From Caballeronia concitans (GTDB taxonomy: Bacteria; Pseudomonadota; Gammaproteobacteria; Burkholderiales; Burkholderiaceae), in the NCBI RefSeq assembly GCF_001544615.1, contig NZ_FCNV02000003.1:62001-126000 (forward strand): a stretch of DNA of 64,000 bases, given 5' to 3'. The number at the start of each line of letters is the position of its first letter. The stretch's first letter is position 1. The notes below the pieces were generated by a model that saw only the letters and a program-made list of their open reading frames with translations, made no database searches and was not told the DNA's origin. A program made the translations under genes and the position numbers. Shown piece after piece: positions 46,620-54,809 of this stretch.

Positions 46620-46928
46620 GCGTGGCGTGGCAATGGCGGCTGGCGGGCATCCGTGTAATGACTGATCCAGGCCGATACGCGAAATTGGCGGCCGCTGGAC
46701 CAATAAAACCGTAGCGAATCAGTCGCTTAGCCCGTTCGCCGCCTACATTCCCGCCGATTGATGCATAAACCGATTGTTGTCATTTCAACAAATATCTTTC
46801 GCTGAGATAGGGGTTTCCCCTAGGTCGATGGCCTCCTAAACTTGCTTTCAACGAAACGAAATCAGCCAGCGCTTAAAAAGCTCCCGATTCCGGTTTCGAT
46901 CTCAAAACAAGATTACTGGAGGTTCATC
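46620..46928. other. Intergenic region before the DUF4148 gene
   Basis: 309 bp, clearly AT-richer from 46740 on. Contains the perfect TAGGGG-TTT-CCCCTA inverted repeat (46808-46822), and a TCCTAAACT that could be a -10 region near 46833. No other gene. Confidence 0.5.
46808..46822. promoter_or_regulatory. Palindrome TAGGGG-TTT-CCCCTA
   Basis: Perfect 6-bp arms with a 3-nt spacer, about 110 bp before the DUF4148 start. Looks like a protein-binding site or short hairpin; no T run follows, so not a terminator. Confidence 0.45.
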
Positions 46929-47258
46929 ATGATCAAGTCTTTCGTTCCCGCACTCGTCATTGCTTCGGCGCTCGTCGCCCCGACTTTCGCTTTCGCCCAG
47001 AACAACGGTCCGGTCACTCGCGAGCAAGTGCGCGCGGAACTGGTTCAACTGGAAAAAGCCGGCTACAACCCGGCGGCAGACCGCGTGACGTATCCGGAAA
47101 GCCTGCAGGCCGCGCAAGCGCGCGTGAACGCTGAACAAGGTGTTTCGGCGACGTCGTACGGCGCATCGACCGCCGGCACGGCACAGTCGGGCGCGCGTTC
47201 GGTATCCGGTTCGGCCATCTCGATGTCGGATCGCAACAGCGTCTACTTCGGCCATTAA
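46929..47258 (+). CDS. DUF4148 exported protein
   Basis: 109 aa. Signal peptide (MIKSFVPALVIASALVAPTFAFAQ) then TREQVRAELVQLEKAGYNPAADRVTYPESLQAAQARV, the DUF4148 core found almost only in Burkholderiales. The last 40 residues are Ser/Gly/Ala-rich. GGAGG lies about 10 nt upstream. Periplasmic; function unknown. A paralogue is at 61370-61627. Confidence 0.93.
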   Translation: MIKSFVPALVIASALVAPTFAFAQNNGPVTREQVRAELVQLEKAGYNPAADRVTYPESLQAAQARVNAEQGVSATSYGASTAGTAQSGARSVSGSAISMSDRNSVYFGH

Positions 47259-47295
47259 GGCGAAGGGAAGTAGCAGCAGACAGTAAGCAGTAAGC

Positions 47296-47330
47296 AGCGC
47301 CAGCCGCGATGTTCGCGGCTGGCGCTTTTT
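47296..47330 (+). terminator. Rho-independent terminator after the DUF4148 gene
   Basis: Perfect 13-bp stem (47296-47308 with 47314-47326), ATGTT loop, TTTTT end. Confidence 0.9.
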
Positions 47331-47421
47331 CATGCGCGCCCGTTCGAACGCGGCGCGCGGCTTGGCGTCACACGCGTGCAGCATAATCCGAAGCGTCTTT
47401 TCTCTTGGCGACTCCGGATTC

Positions 47422-48198
47422 ATGCCGATGCGACTCATCAGGAACTTCGTTCTGGCCAGCGTCGTCGCGACGCTCGGCTTCGCGCCGCCGTGCGCCCGCG
47501 CCGCGAATCCCGATGCGCTGTGGGACATCGTCGATGGACAGTGCGTGCCCGCCGCCGAGGGCGCATCAACCAGGCAGCCGTGTGCGGAAGTAGATCTCGC
47601 GGCGGGCTATGCGGTGCTGAAAGATATCGTGGGCGTCGCGCAATATCTGCTGATTCCGACCGCGCGCGTGAGCGGCATCGAAAGTCCGGAACTGCTCGAC
47701 GCCAACGCCCCGAATTATTGGCGCGACGCGTGGCAAGCCCGCCATTTCGTCGACGATGCATTGCGCAGCCGCCTGCCGCGCGGCGAAATCTCGCTTGCGG
47801 TCAATTCGGCGAGCGGGCGCACGCAGAATCAGTTGCACATCCATATCGATTGCCTCGCCGCCGATGTCGCCGATGCGCTGCGCGAAGCGGGGCCGAAGAT
47901 CGGCACCGAATGGTCGCCGCTGCCGATGCGCCTGCGCGGGCATCGCTACCGCGCCATGCGTATCGACGACGCCGATCTCTCGCACACCGATCCGTTCAAG
48001 CTGCTCGCGGCGGCCGTCGCGCGCGAAGGCGGCGCGATGGGCGATCAGACGCTGCTGCTCGCCGGCGCCGTCCGCCGCGACGGCGCGCCCGCGTTTTATC
48101 TGCTCAATGATCACGTCGGCGTCGGCAACTGGGCGTCGGCGGAAGAACTGCAGGATCACACGTGCGGACGGGTGGATCGGGAAATCGAAAAGCCGTGA
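47422..48198 (+). CDS. cdh: CDP-diacylglycerol diphosphatase
   Basis: 258 aa from ATG 47422 (the in-frame ATG at 47332 lies just past the terminator). N-terminal signal/anchor (LIRNFVLASVVATLGFAPPCARA). Cdh family of the HIT superfamily: NPDALWDIVDGQCVP, VLKDIVGVAQYLLIPTARVSGIESPEL, the triad-like NQLHIHIDCL and FYLLNDHVG. Splits CDP-diacylglycerol into CMP and phosphatidate. Confidence 0.92.
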   Translation: MPMRLIRNFVLASVVATLGFAPPCARAANPDALWDIVDGQCVPAAEGASTRQPCAEVDLAAGYAVLKDIVGVAQYLLIPTARVSGIESPELLDANAPNYWRDAWQARHFVDDALRSRLPRGEISLAVNSASGRTQNQLHIHIDCLAADVADALREAGPKIGTEWSPLPMRLRGHRYRAMRIDDADLSHTDPFKLLAAAVAREGGAMGDQTLLLAGAVRRDGAPAFYLLNDHVGVGNWASAEELQDHTCGRVDREIEKP

Positions 48199-48208
48199 CG
48201 GTTGCGCA

Positions 48209-49480
48209 TCAATCGAACCCGTGGAACACCGCGTCGTCCGGTCCGACCGATGCCGGCGACTTCCACGTCGCGTCGCGCATGGAATGCCGCACCTGATTCT
48301 CGACGCCCAATAGCGCCGCGAAAATCGCCATGCGCACCGCGATGCCGTTGTCGGTCTGACGGAAAATCGCGAGCCGCGAATCGTGATTCAGATCGGTGGC
48401 GAGATCGTTCGCGCCCGGCCGGCTGTCGCGCGGCAGCGGATGCATGATGAGCGTGTCGCGTCCGCAGACATCGTCGACGAGCGCGCGGTTGATCTGGAAA
48501 TCCGGCGTATAGCCTTCGATCGATTCATCCGCGAACCGCTCTTTCTGGATGCGCGTCGCATAGACCACGTCCGCGTTCGCGAGGCCCGCGCGCAGGTCGC
48601 TCGTCTGTTCGATCACATGCCCGCCGCGCCCGATGCGCTCCACGATATGCGCCGGCATTTCCAGCGAAGCCGGCGAAACGAGCGTGAACTTCAGCCCCTT
48701 GTGCAGCGACAGCAGCTTCGCGAGCGAATGCACGGTGCGCCCGTACTTGAGGTCGCCGACCATCGCGATATGCGCGCCGTCGACGATCTTCCCGAGCCGC
48801 GAGAACTCGCGCTGGATGGTGTATAGATCGAGCAGCGCCTGACTCGGATGCTCGCCGGGGCCGTCGCCCGCGTTGATGACGGGAATGTTCGTCGCGCGCG
48901 CGAACTCCGCGACCGAGCCTTGCTCCGGATGCCGCACGACGATGGCGTCCGCGTAGCCGCTGATGACGCGGCTCGTGTCGTAGATGGACTCGCCCTTCGC
49001 CATCGACGAGAACGTGAAGCCGGTCGTATCGCACACGGAACCGCCCAAGCGGCAGAACGCCGCGCCGAAGCTCACGCGGGTGCGCGTGCTCGCCTCGAAG
49101 AACAGATTGGCGAGCACCGCGCCTTCCAGCACGCGCGTGATTTTCCGGCGGCGCGCGATGGGCTGCATCATGTCCGCCGTCCGGAAAAGGGCTTCGGCGG
49201 ATTCGCGCGAAAACTGGTCGATGGACAGCAGTTGCGGCCGGCCTTCGAATTCGATGGGATATGCGCTCTGCGTAGACGCGCTGCCTTCGGGCATGCGTGC
49301 CAGAATTTCGCCGACGTAGCGCGCCGCGATTTCCGGCATGGCGCGCGATTCGGGCGACTCGTCCGGCAGAAGCCACGTGTCGAGCGCCCTCCGCGACACG
49401 CCGATGCGCGCGGCGAACGCGTCGCGAGTCATGTTGAGACGCCGCATGGCGTCGCGAAGCACGGTTTGTTGCTGGGTCAC
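48209..49480 (-). CDS. pyrB: Aspartate carbamoyltransferase with N-terminal HTH domain
   Basis: 423 aa from GTG 49480. Carbamoyl-phosphate domain: FFEASTRTRVSFGAAF (S-T-R-T-R), HPSQALLDLYTI; aspartate domain with HPLPRDSRPG. Compared with the usual 300-340 aa there is a roughly 60-residue N-terminal addition (RDAMRRLNMTRDAFAARIGVSRRALDTWL) that reads as a Cro/C1-type HTH. Long forms like this occur in Burkholderia beside a shorter PyrB elsewhere. Its GGAG ribosome-binding site lies in a hairpin arm (49485-49509). Lies 37 bp after yjbQ. Confidence 0.88.
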   Translation of the reverse strand: MTQQQTVLRDAMRRLNMTRDAFAARIGVSRRALDTWLLPDESPESRAMPEIAARYVGEILARMPEGSASTQSAYPIEFEGRPQLLSIDQFSRESAEALFRTADMMQPIARRRKITRVLEGAVLANLFFEASTRTRVSFGAAFCRLGGSVCDTTGFTFSSMAKGESIYDTSRVISGYADAIVVRHPEQGSVAEFARATNIPVINAGDGPGEHPSQALLDLYTIQREFSRLGKIVDGAHIAMVGDLKYGRTVHSLAKLLSLHKGLKFTLVSPASLEMPAHIVERIGRGGHVIEQTSDLRAGLANADVVYATRIQKERFADESIEGYTPDFQINRALVDDVCGRDTLIMHPLPRDSRPGANDLATDLNHDSRLAIFRQTDNGIAVRMAIFAALLGVENQVRHSMRDATWKSPASVGPDDAVFHGFD

Positions 49481-49484
49481 GGCG

Positions 49485-49509
49485 ACGCTCCGAAATGTAC
49501 GCGGAGCGT
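49485..49509 (-). promoter_or_regulatory. Hairpin sequestering the pyrB ribosome-binding site
   Basis: Read on the minus strand, 8-bp perfect arms ACGCTCCG and CGGAGCGT with a 9-nt loop. The GGAG in the second arm is 7 nt before the GTG start of the carbamoyltransferase gene, so the folded RNA would hide it. No T run, so termination is unlikely. Suggests translational control or coupling to yjbQ. Confidence 0.5.
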
Positions 49510-49517
49510 ATAGTAGG

Positions 49518-49937
49518 TTACTCGCCGATCAGATGCAACACCAGTTCTCGGTCATGCGGCGACGCCCGATGCTCGAACACATAAATGCCTTGCCACGTGC
49601 CGAGCACCATGCGCCCGGCTTCGACGGGAATCGAAAGCTGCACGTTCGTGAGCGCGGTGCGCAGATGCGCGGGCATGTCGTCGGGGCCTTCGGCGTCGTG
49701 GATATAGCGGCCCGGCGCTTCGGGCGCGACCGTCTCGAAATAGCGTTCGAGGTCGGCGCGCACGTCGGGATCGGCGTTTTCCTGAATCAGCAGCGACGCC
49801 GACGTATGCCGGCAGAACACCGTCAGGAGACCGGTGCGGATGTCCTGCATGTCGATCCAGCGATCTATTTCGCGCGTGACTTCGTGCAGCCCGCGCGCGT
49901 GCGTGGCGAGCCTTAAGTGGTGGAGTGCCTGTTTCAT
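49518..49937 (-). CDS. YjbQ-family (secondary thiamine-phosphate synthase-like) protein
   Basis: 139 aa. CRHTSASLLIQENADPDVRADLERYF, DMPAHLRTALTNVQLSIPVEAGRMVLGTWQGIYVFEHR: the UPF0047/YjbQ signature with conserved H and E residues. Weak thiamine-phosphate synthase activity is reported for E. coli YjbQ; the true role is unclear. Same strand as pyrB, 37 bp upstream. Confidence 0.93.
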   Translation of the reverse strand: MKQALHHLRLATHARGLHEVTREIDRWIDMQDIRTGLLTVFCRHTSASLLIQENADPDVRADLERYFETVAPEAPGRYIHDAEGPDDMPAHLRTALTNVQLSIPVEAGRMVLGTWQGIYVFEHRASPHDRELVLHLIGE

Positions 49938-50021
49938 GTCGATCTCGTATTGCGTGGCGAGTGGAGGGTTCAGCTTGATGGACTATGCTTCCCGAGTGCG
50001 GGTTCACGGACGACGCGCCCC

Positions 50022-50525
50022 ATGCGCTCATTCTTGCCGATTCCGAACGCAACGCGCGTGCTCGCTCTCGCGCTTTTCTCGCTGATCGCTCGCGCCGACG
50101 AACCGCTCGCCAATCGCGGCAACGATCCTTTCCTGCACGTATCGAACGCCATTCCCGATTGCCCCGCGCCGCGCGGCCCGTTCGAAACGCAACAGGAATG
50201 GCTCGACGAAGCGCATTACCGCATCGAACGCGGCAATAGCTGCTGGATCGCGGGGCGCTGCCGTCTTTCCAACAGCTACGAATACGACAAGGAAATCGCC
50301 GAAAGCGTGACGCGCCGCCTGAGCGCGTTGAACGCATCGCTGCAATGGCGCGAGAAAACGAGCCTGTGGCTCACGCTGCAGCGCCGCTTCATCTATATCG
50401 ACGGCTGCGTGTCGCGCGATTTCGACAAGGCCCGCTTCGCCGCCGAACTGGGCGAGACGGCCGATGTCGAGAAGATCATCGACCGCACGACGGTTCTATC
50501 GCCTAATCTGAAAGCGAGACCGTGA
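50022..50525 (+). CDS. BON-domain exported protein
   Basis: 167 aa from ATG 50022. Signal peptide (RVLALALFSLIARA). Four cysteines in PDCPAPRG, NSCWIAGRCRLS and DGCVS could form two disulfides. Residues 90-155 read like a BON domain (EIAESVTRRLSALNASLQWREKTSLWLTLQRRFIYIDGCV). Probably periplasmic. 29 bp before nfeD. Confidence 0.7.
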   Translation: MRSFLPIPNATRVLALALFSLIARADEPLANRGNDPFLHVSNAIPDCPAPRGPFETQQEWLDEAHYRIERGNSCWIAGRCRLSNSYEYDKEIAESVTRRLSALNASLQWREKTSLWLTLQRRFIYIDGCVSRDFDKARFAAELGETADVEKIIDRTTVLSPNLKARP

Positions 50526-50554
50526 GCGACGCCGGCTGTGGCCGGCGATGACCG

Positions 50555-51916
50555 ATGACAACGAATCGCGCTGACTGGCTGCGCCTGTTCGTCCGACGCC
50601 TCCTGCTGGCGGCCGCGCTCGGCTTGTGCGCGCTTCGGGCTGACGCCGCCGCGCCGGTCGTCGTGATTCCGCTGTCGGGCGCGATCGGCCCGGCGAGCGC
50701 GGATTTCGTCGTGCGCTCGCTCGCCCGCGCCGCCGACGAGCGCGCGCAACTCGTCGTGCTGCGCATCGACACGCCGGGCGGCCTCGATCTTTCCATGCGC
50801 TCCATCATCCAGGCGATGCTGGCGTCGCCGGTGCCGGTCGCCGCGTTCATCGCGCCGAGCGGGGCGCGGGCGGCGAGCGCGGGGACGTACATCGTCTATG
50901 CGAGTCATATTGCCGCGATGGCGCCCGGCACGAATCTCGGCGCGGCCACGCCGATCCAGCTCGGCATGGGCGGCGGCGACCGCCCGGCGTCCGATGCGTC
51001 ATCGTCGGCCGAATCGCGCAAGGCGATGCAGGACGCCGCCGCCTACATTCGCGGTCTCGCGCAATTGCGCGGCCGCAACGAGCAGTGGGCGGAGCGGGCG
51101 GTGCGCGAGGCCGTCGCGCTCTCGGCGAACGAGGCGCTCGCGCAGAAAGTGATCGACCTGACCGCAACCGATATCCCCGATCTGCTCGCCAAAGTCGACG
51201 GCCGGCACGTGCGCACGGCACACGGCGAACGCGTCCTCGCGACGCGCACGGCGCCCGTCGTCGCCGTCGAGCCGGACTGGCGCAGCCGCTTTCTCGCGGC
51301 CATCACGAACCCGAGCGTCGCACTGATTCTGATGATGATCGGCATGTACGGGCTTTTCTTCGAGTTCGCGAATCCCGGCTTCGTGCTGCCGGGCGTGGCG
51401 GGCGCGATCTGTCTGCTCGTCGGCCTGTTCGCGCTGCAACTGCTGCCGATCAGCTACGTTGGCCTCGGTCTGATCCTGCTCGGCACCGGCTGTCTCGTCG
51501 CGGAGATGTTCTTGCCGACGTTCGGCGCGCTCGGCATCGGCGGCATCGTGGCGTTCGCCATCGGCGCGCTGATGCTGATCGATACCGACGTGCCCGGCTT
51601 CGGCATCCCGATCGGCGTCGTGCTCGCGCTCGCGGCGATCACCGCGCTCTTCGTGTTCGCGGTGTCCGGCGTCGCGTTGAAGGCGCGCAGGCGGCCGGTC
51701 GTGAGCGGCGCTGAGGCGATGCTCGGCAGCATCGGCGTGATGCTGGACGACGGCGGCGCGAGCGGATGGGCGCGCGTGCACGGCGAACGCTGGCGCGTGC
51801 AGGCGACGGGCGCGCGTTCGCTGCCGGGCGCGGGTGCGCGCGTGCGGATCGTCGCGCGCGACGGGCTCACGCTCACCGTCGAACCGCTCGAAGATCAACG
51901 TCAGCAGGCAGCTTAA
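50555..51916 (+). CDS. nfeD: NfeD-family membrane serine protease
   Basis: 453 aa. Signal peptide, then a ClpP-like protease domain (about 30-225) with nucleophile serine in [13 protein letters not shown] and a lysine in [13 protein letters not shown], then four or five TM helices (about 250-370: [20 protein letters not shown]) and a C-terminal OB fold (about 385-445). Works with the stomatin-like protein encoded next, 13 bp downstream, which such proteases cut. Confidence 0.94.
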   Translation: MTTNRADWLRLFVRRLLLAAALGLCALRADAAAPVVVIPLSGAIGPASADFVVRSLARAADERAQLVVLRIDTPGGLDLSMRSIIQAMLASPVPVAAFIAPSGARAASAGTYIVYASHIAAMAPGTNLGAATPIQLGMGGGDRPASDASSSAESRKAMQDAAAYIRGLAQLRGRNEQWAERAVREAVALSANEALAQKVIDLTATDIPDLLAKVDGRHVRTAHGERVLATRTAPVVAVEPDWRSRFLAAITNPSVALILMMIGMYGLFFEFANPGFVLPGVAGAICLLVGLFALQLLPISYVGLGLILLGTGCLVAEMFLPTFGALGIGGIVAFAIGALMLIDTDVPGFGIPIGVVLALAAITALFVFAVSGVALKARRRPVVSGAEAMLGSIGVMLDDGGASGWARVHGERWRVQATGARSLPGAGARVRIVARDGLTLTVEPLEDQRQQAA

Positions 51917-51929
51917 CGAGGCGAGGAAC

Positions 51930-52709
51930 ATGGGGCTTACTTACGGCTTTAGCGGCGTCGTCATTGCGTTCGTCATCTTCATTCTGGCGTCGGCGGTGCG
52001 CATCTTTCGCGAATACGAACGCGGCGTCGTGTTCATGCTCGGGCGCTTCTGGAAAGTGAAAGGGCCGGGGCTCGTGCTGATCATTCCGGTCGTGCAGCAG
52101 GTCGTGCGCATGGACCTGCGCACCGTCGTGTTCGACGTGCCGCCGCAAGACGTCATCACGCGCGACAACGTCTCGGTGAAGGTGAATGCCGTGGTGTACT
52201 TTCGCGTCGTCGATCCGGAGAAGGCCGTGATTCAGGTCGCGCGTTTTCTGGAGGCGACGAGCCAGCTTTCGCAAACCACGTTGCGCGCGATTCTCGGCAA
52301 GCACGAACTCGATGAACTCCTGTCCGAGCGCGAGCGCCTGAACAGCGACATCCAGCGCGTGCTCGATGCGCAGACCGACGCGTGGGGCATCAAGGTATCG
52401 AACGTGGAGATCAAGGACGTGGACATCAACGAGACGATGATCCGCGCGATCGCCCGGCAGGCCGAAGCCGAGCGCGAGCGTCGCGCGAAGATCATTCATG
52501 CCGAAGGCGAATTGCAGGCATCGGAAAAGCTGCTGCAGGCGGCGCAAATGCTCGCGCAGGCGCCCCAGGCAATGCAGCTTCGCTATCTCCAAACGCTGAC
52601 GACGATCGCCTCCGACAAGAACTCCACGATCGTCTTCCCCGTGCCGATCGATCTGGTGAGCGCGGTGATCGAACGCTTCAGCAAGGGAAAAGCCGGCGAC
52701 GCCGCTTAA
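51930..52709 (+). CDS. Slipin (stomatin/prohibitin family)
   Basis: 259 aa from ATG 51930, with GAGGA upstream. One N-terminal membrane segment ([17 protein letters not shown]), SPFH domain ([74 protein letters not shown]) and a C-terminal oligomerisation helix. Forms membrane rings with NfeD. Overlaps by 4 bp with the convergent AhpD-like gene. Confidence 0.95.
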   Translation: MGLTYGFSGVVIAFVIFILASAVRIFREYERGVVFMLGRFWKVKGPGLVLIIPVVQQVVRMDLRTVVFDVPPQDVITRDNVSVKVNAVVYFRVVDPEKAVIQVARFLEATSQLSQTTLRAILGKHELDELLSERERLNSDIQRVLDAQTDAWGIKVSNVEIKDVDINETMIRAIARQAEAERERRAKIIHAEGELQASEKLLQAAQMLAQAPQAMQLRYLQTLTTIASDKNSTIVFPVPIDLVSAVIERFSKGKAGDAA

Positions 52710-53242
52710 ACGAGCGCGGGGAAGTCCAGCGTCGTATCGTTCACGCGATTCACGAGATTCGTGAAGTGGATGACGCTCATCGCGAACAGCGCGTCGATGA
52801 CTTGCGCTTCCGAATAGCCGGCCTCGCGCACATCGGCGAGCACGCGAGCATCCACGGTGCCGCGCGAATCCGCCACATGCCGCACGAAGCGCACGAGTGC
52901 ATCGCGCTTCGCATTGCCGGTCGCATCGCCCGCGCGAATCTGCTGCGTTTCCGCTTGCGTGAGGCCCACCATCTTGCCGACGACCGTATGGGCCGCACCA
53001 CAGTAGTCACAACCCGCGAGTTCGCTGACGGCGAGCTTGATCGCTTCGGCATCGGCCTTGTCGAGGCTGCTGCGCGCGAGCACGGCATCGTTGGAGAGCG
53101 CGGCGCCGAGCGCGCCGGGGCTATGCGTGCCGATCGTCGCGTACGCGTTCGGCACGCGTCCCATCGCCTTCCTGATACCGCCGAAAAGTTCGGCGGTCTT
53201 GCCCGTTGCTTCGTTGACGTTGACTTGAGAAAGACGTGACAT
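52706..53242 (-). CDS. Carboxymuconolactone decarboxylase (AhpD-like) family protein
   Basis: 178 aa, all-helical. The redox pair C-x2-C and its histidine are present in [18 protein letters not shown] (about residues 85-102), so it is closer to AhpD-like peroxidase partners than to Pca[25 protein letters not shown] is also typical. Single gene. Confidence 0.9.
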   Translation of the reverse strand: MSRLSQVNVNEATGKTAELFGGIRKAMGRVPNAYATIGTHSPGALGAALSNDAVLARSSLDKADAEAIKLAVSELAGCDYCGAAHTVVGKMVGLTQAETQQIRAGDATGNAKRDALVRFVRHVADSRGTVDARVLADVREAGYSEAQVIDALFAMSVIHFTNLVNRVNDTTLDFPALV

Positions 53243-53355
53243 GGTGTGCTCCTGACTCGTTGGTTGGCCATCTGCATGGCATGGCTCAACTGTAGGAGCA
53301 CACGTCGCCGGCGTGAATGCGCGCGCGTCTCATGAACACGCGCGATCGTCTCAGA

Positions 53356-54684
53356 TTACTTCACGCTCGCGAGCACGCGGCGCACGGTGCCGAAGATGTG
53401 ATCGATCTGCTCGTCCTCGATGATGAGCGGCGGCGAGAACGCGAGAATGTCGCCCGTATAACGCACGAGCACGCCCGCTTCGAAGCATTTCACGAAGACC
53501 TCGTAGGCACGCGCGCCCGGTGCGCCATCGCGCGATTCGAGTTCGATGCCGGCCACCAGCCCGAGATTGCGGATGTCCTTGACGTAAGGCGCATCGCGCA
53601 ACGCGTGCACCGCGTCTTCGAACTTCTGCGCCTTGGACGCCGCGCGGTCGAACAGCTTGTCGCGCACGTAGAGATCGAGCGTGGCGACGGCCGCCGCGGT
53701 CGCCACCGGATGTGCGGAGTAAGTGTAGCCGTGAAAGAGTTCGATGGCGTTGGCCGCGCCAGCATCGACGATCGCGTCGTGCACCTTGCGATGCGCCGCG
53801 ACCGCGCCCATCGGAATCGTGGCGTTGTTGATCGCCTTCGCCATCGTGATGAGATCGGGCGTCACGCCGAAGAACTCGCTCGCGGTGGCTTTGCCGAGAC
53901 GTCCGAAGCCGGTGATGACTTCATCGAAAATCAGAAGAATGCCGTGCTTGGTGCAGGTCTCGCGCAACTTTTGCAGATAGCCCTTGGGCGGAATGAGCAC
54001 GCCGGTGGAACCCGCGAGCGGTTCGACGATGACGGCCGCAATCGTCGATGCATCGTGCAGCGCGACGATGCGCTCCAGTTCGTCCGCGAGATGCTCGCCC
54101 CACGCGGGCTGTCCCTTCGAAAACGCGTTGTGCGCGAGATCGTGCGTATGCGGCAGATGATCGACCGACGGCAACAGCGCGCCCGAGAACGTCTTGCGGT
54201 TCGGCGCGATGCCGCCCACCGAAATGCCGCCGAAGCCCACGCCGTGATAGCCGCGCTCGCGTCCGATGAGCCGCGTGCGCTGTCCTTCGCCGCGCGCGCG
54301 ATGGTACGCAATCGCGATCTTGAGCGCGGTATCGACAGACTCGGAGCCCGAGTTCGTGAAGAAGATGCGGTCGAGCCCTTCGGGCATCAGCGCGGCCACT
54401 TTCGACGCGGCTTCGAATGCAAGCGGATGACCCATCTGGAACGTCGGCGCGAAGTCGAGCGTGGCGAGCGCCTTCTGCACGGCATCGACGATCTCGTCGC
54501 GGCAATGGCCCGCGTTCACGCACCAGAGCCCCGCGCAGCCGTCGAGCACGTCGCGGCCATCGGTCGAACGGTAGTACATGCCTTTCGCGCTCTCGAGCAG
54601 GCGCGGCGCGGCTTTGAACTGACGATTCGCGGTGAAGGGCATCCAGAACGACGACAGATCGTCGATGACGGGGCGAGCATTCAT
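53356..54684 (-). CDS. Omega-amino acid--pyruvate (beta-alanine) aminotransferase
   Basis: 442 aa from ATG 54684; the longer frame to 54786 runs into the divergent control region. Class-III PLP transaminase: FWMPFTANRQFK, GCAGLWCVNAGHCRDEIVDA, FTNSGSESVDTALKIA, LLIFDEVITGFGRLGKATASEFFGV, and the PLP lysine in TMAKAINNATIPMGAV. Transfers the amino group of beta-alanine or similar omega-amines to pyruvate. Divergent from a MocR regulator, which likely controls it. Confidence 0.93.
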   Translation of the reverse strand: MNARPVIDDLSSFWMPFTANRQFKAAPRLLESAKGMYYRSTDGRDVLDGCAGLWCVNAGHCRDEIVDAVQKALATLDFAPTFQMGHPLAFEAASKVAALMPEGLDRIFFTNSGSESVDTALKIAIAYHRARGEGQRTRLIGRERGYHGVGFGGISVGGIAPNRKTFSGALLPSVDHLPHTHDLAHNAFSKGQPAWGEHLADELERIVALHDASTIAAVIVEPLAGSTGVLIPPKGYLQKLRETCTKHGILLIFDEVITGFGRLGKATASEFFGVTPDLITMAKAINNATIPMGAVAAHRKVHDAIVDAGAANAIELFHGYTYSAHPVATAAAVATLDLYVRDKLFDRAASKAQKFEDAVHALRDAPYVKDIRNLGLVAGIELESRDGAPGARAYEVFVKCFEAGVLVRYTGDILAFSPPLIIEDEQIDHIFGTVRRVLASVK

Positions 54685-54732
54685 AACGGGTCTCCAGGGA
54701 AGAACGGTCACTCTATTCCGAACAAAATCACG

Positions 54733-54797
54733 CTGCATATACAGTTGCTTCACTGCGCTGCCAACTGTGCTGGCAAAATGCTGCAAACTGTGCTGGC
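54733..54797. promoter_or_regulatory. MocR control region with repeated AACTGTGCTGGC
   Basis: The 12-mer AACTGTGCTGGC occurs twice in direct order (54763-54774 and 54786-54797, 23 bp apart, about two turns), and an inverted ACAGTTG half is at 54741-54747. Direct repeats at this spacing are known for MocR regulators. A CTGCATATACAG at 54733-54744, close to a HutC site, overlaps the inverted half. Confidence 0.6.
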
Positions 54798-54809
54798 CGG
54801 CAATCGGCG

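Noticed and set aside
50555-52709. NfeD-slipin pair as a new system
   Set aside because: Well-known widespread membrane protease/stomatin pair in standard order.
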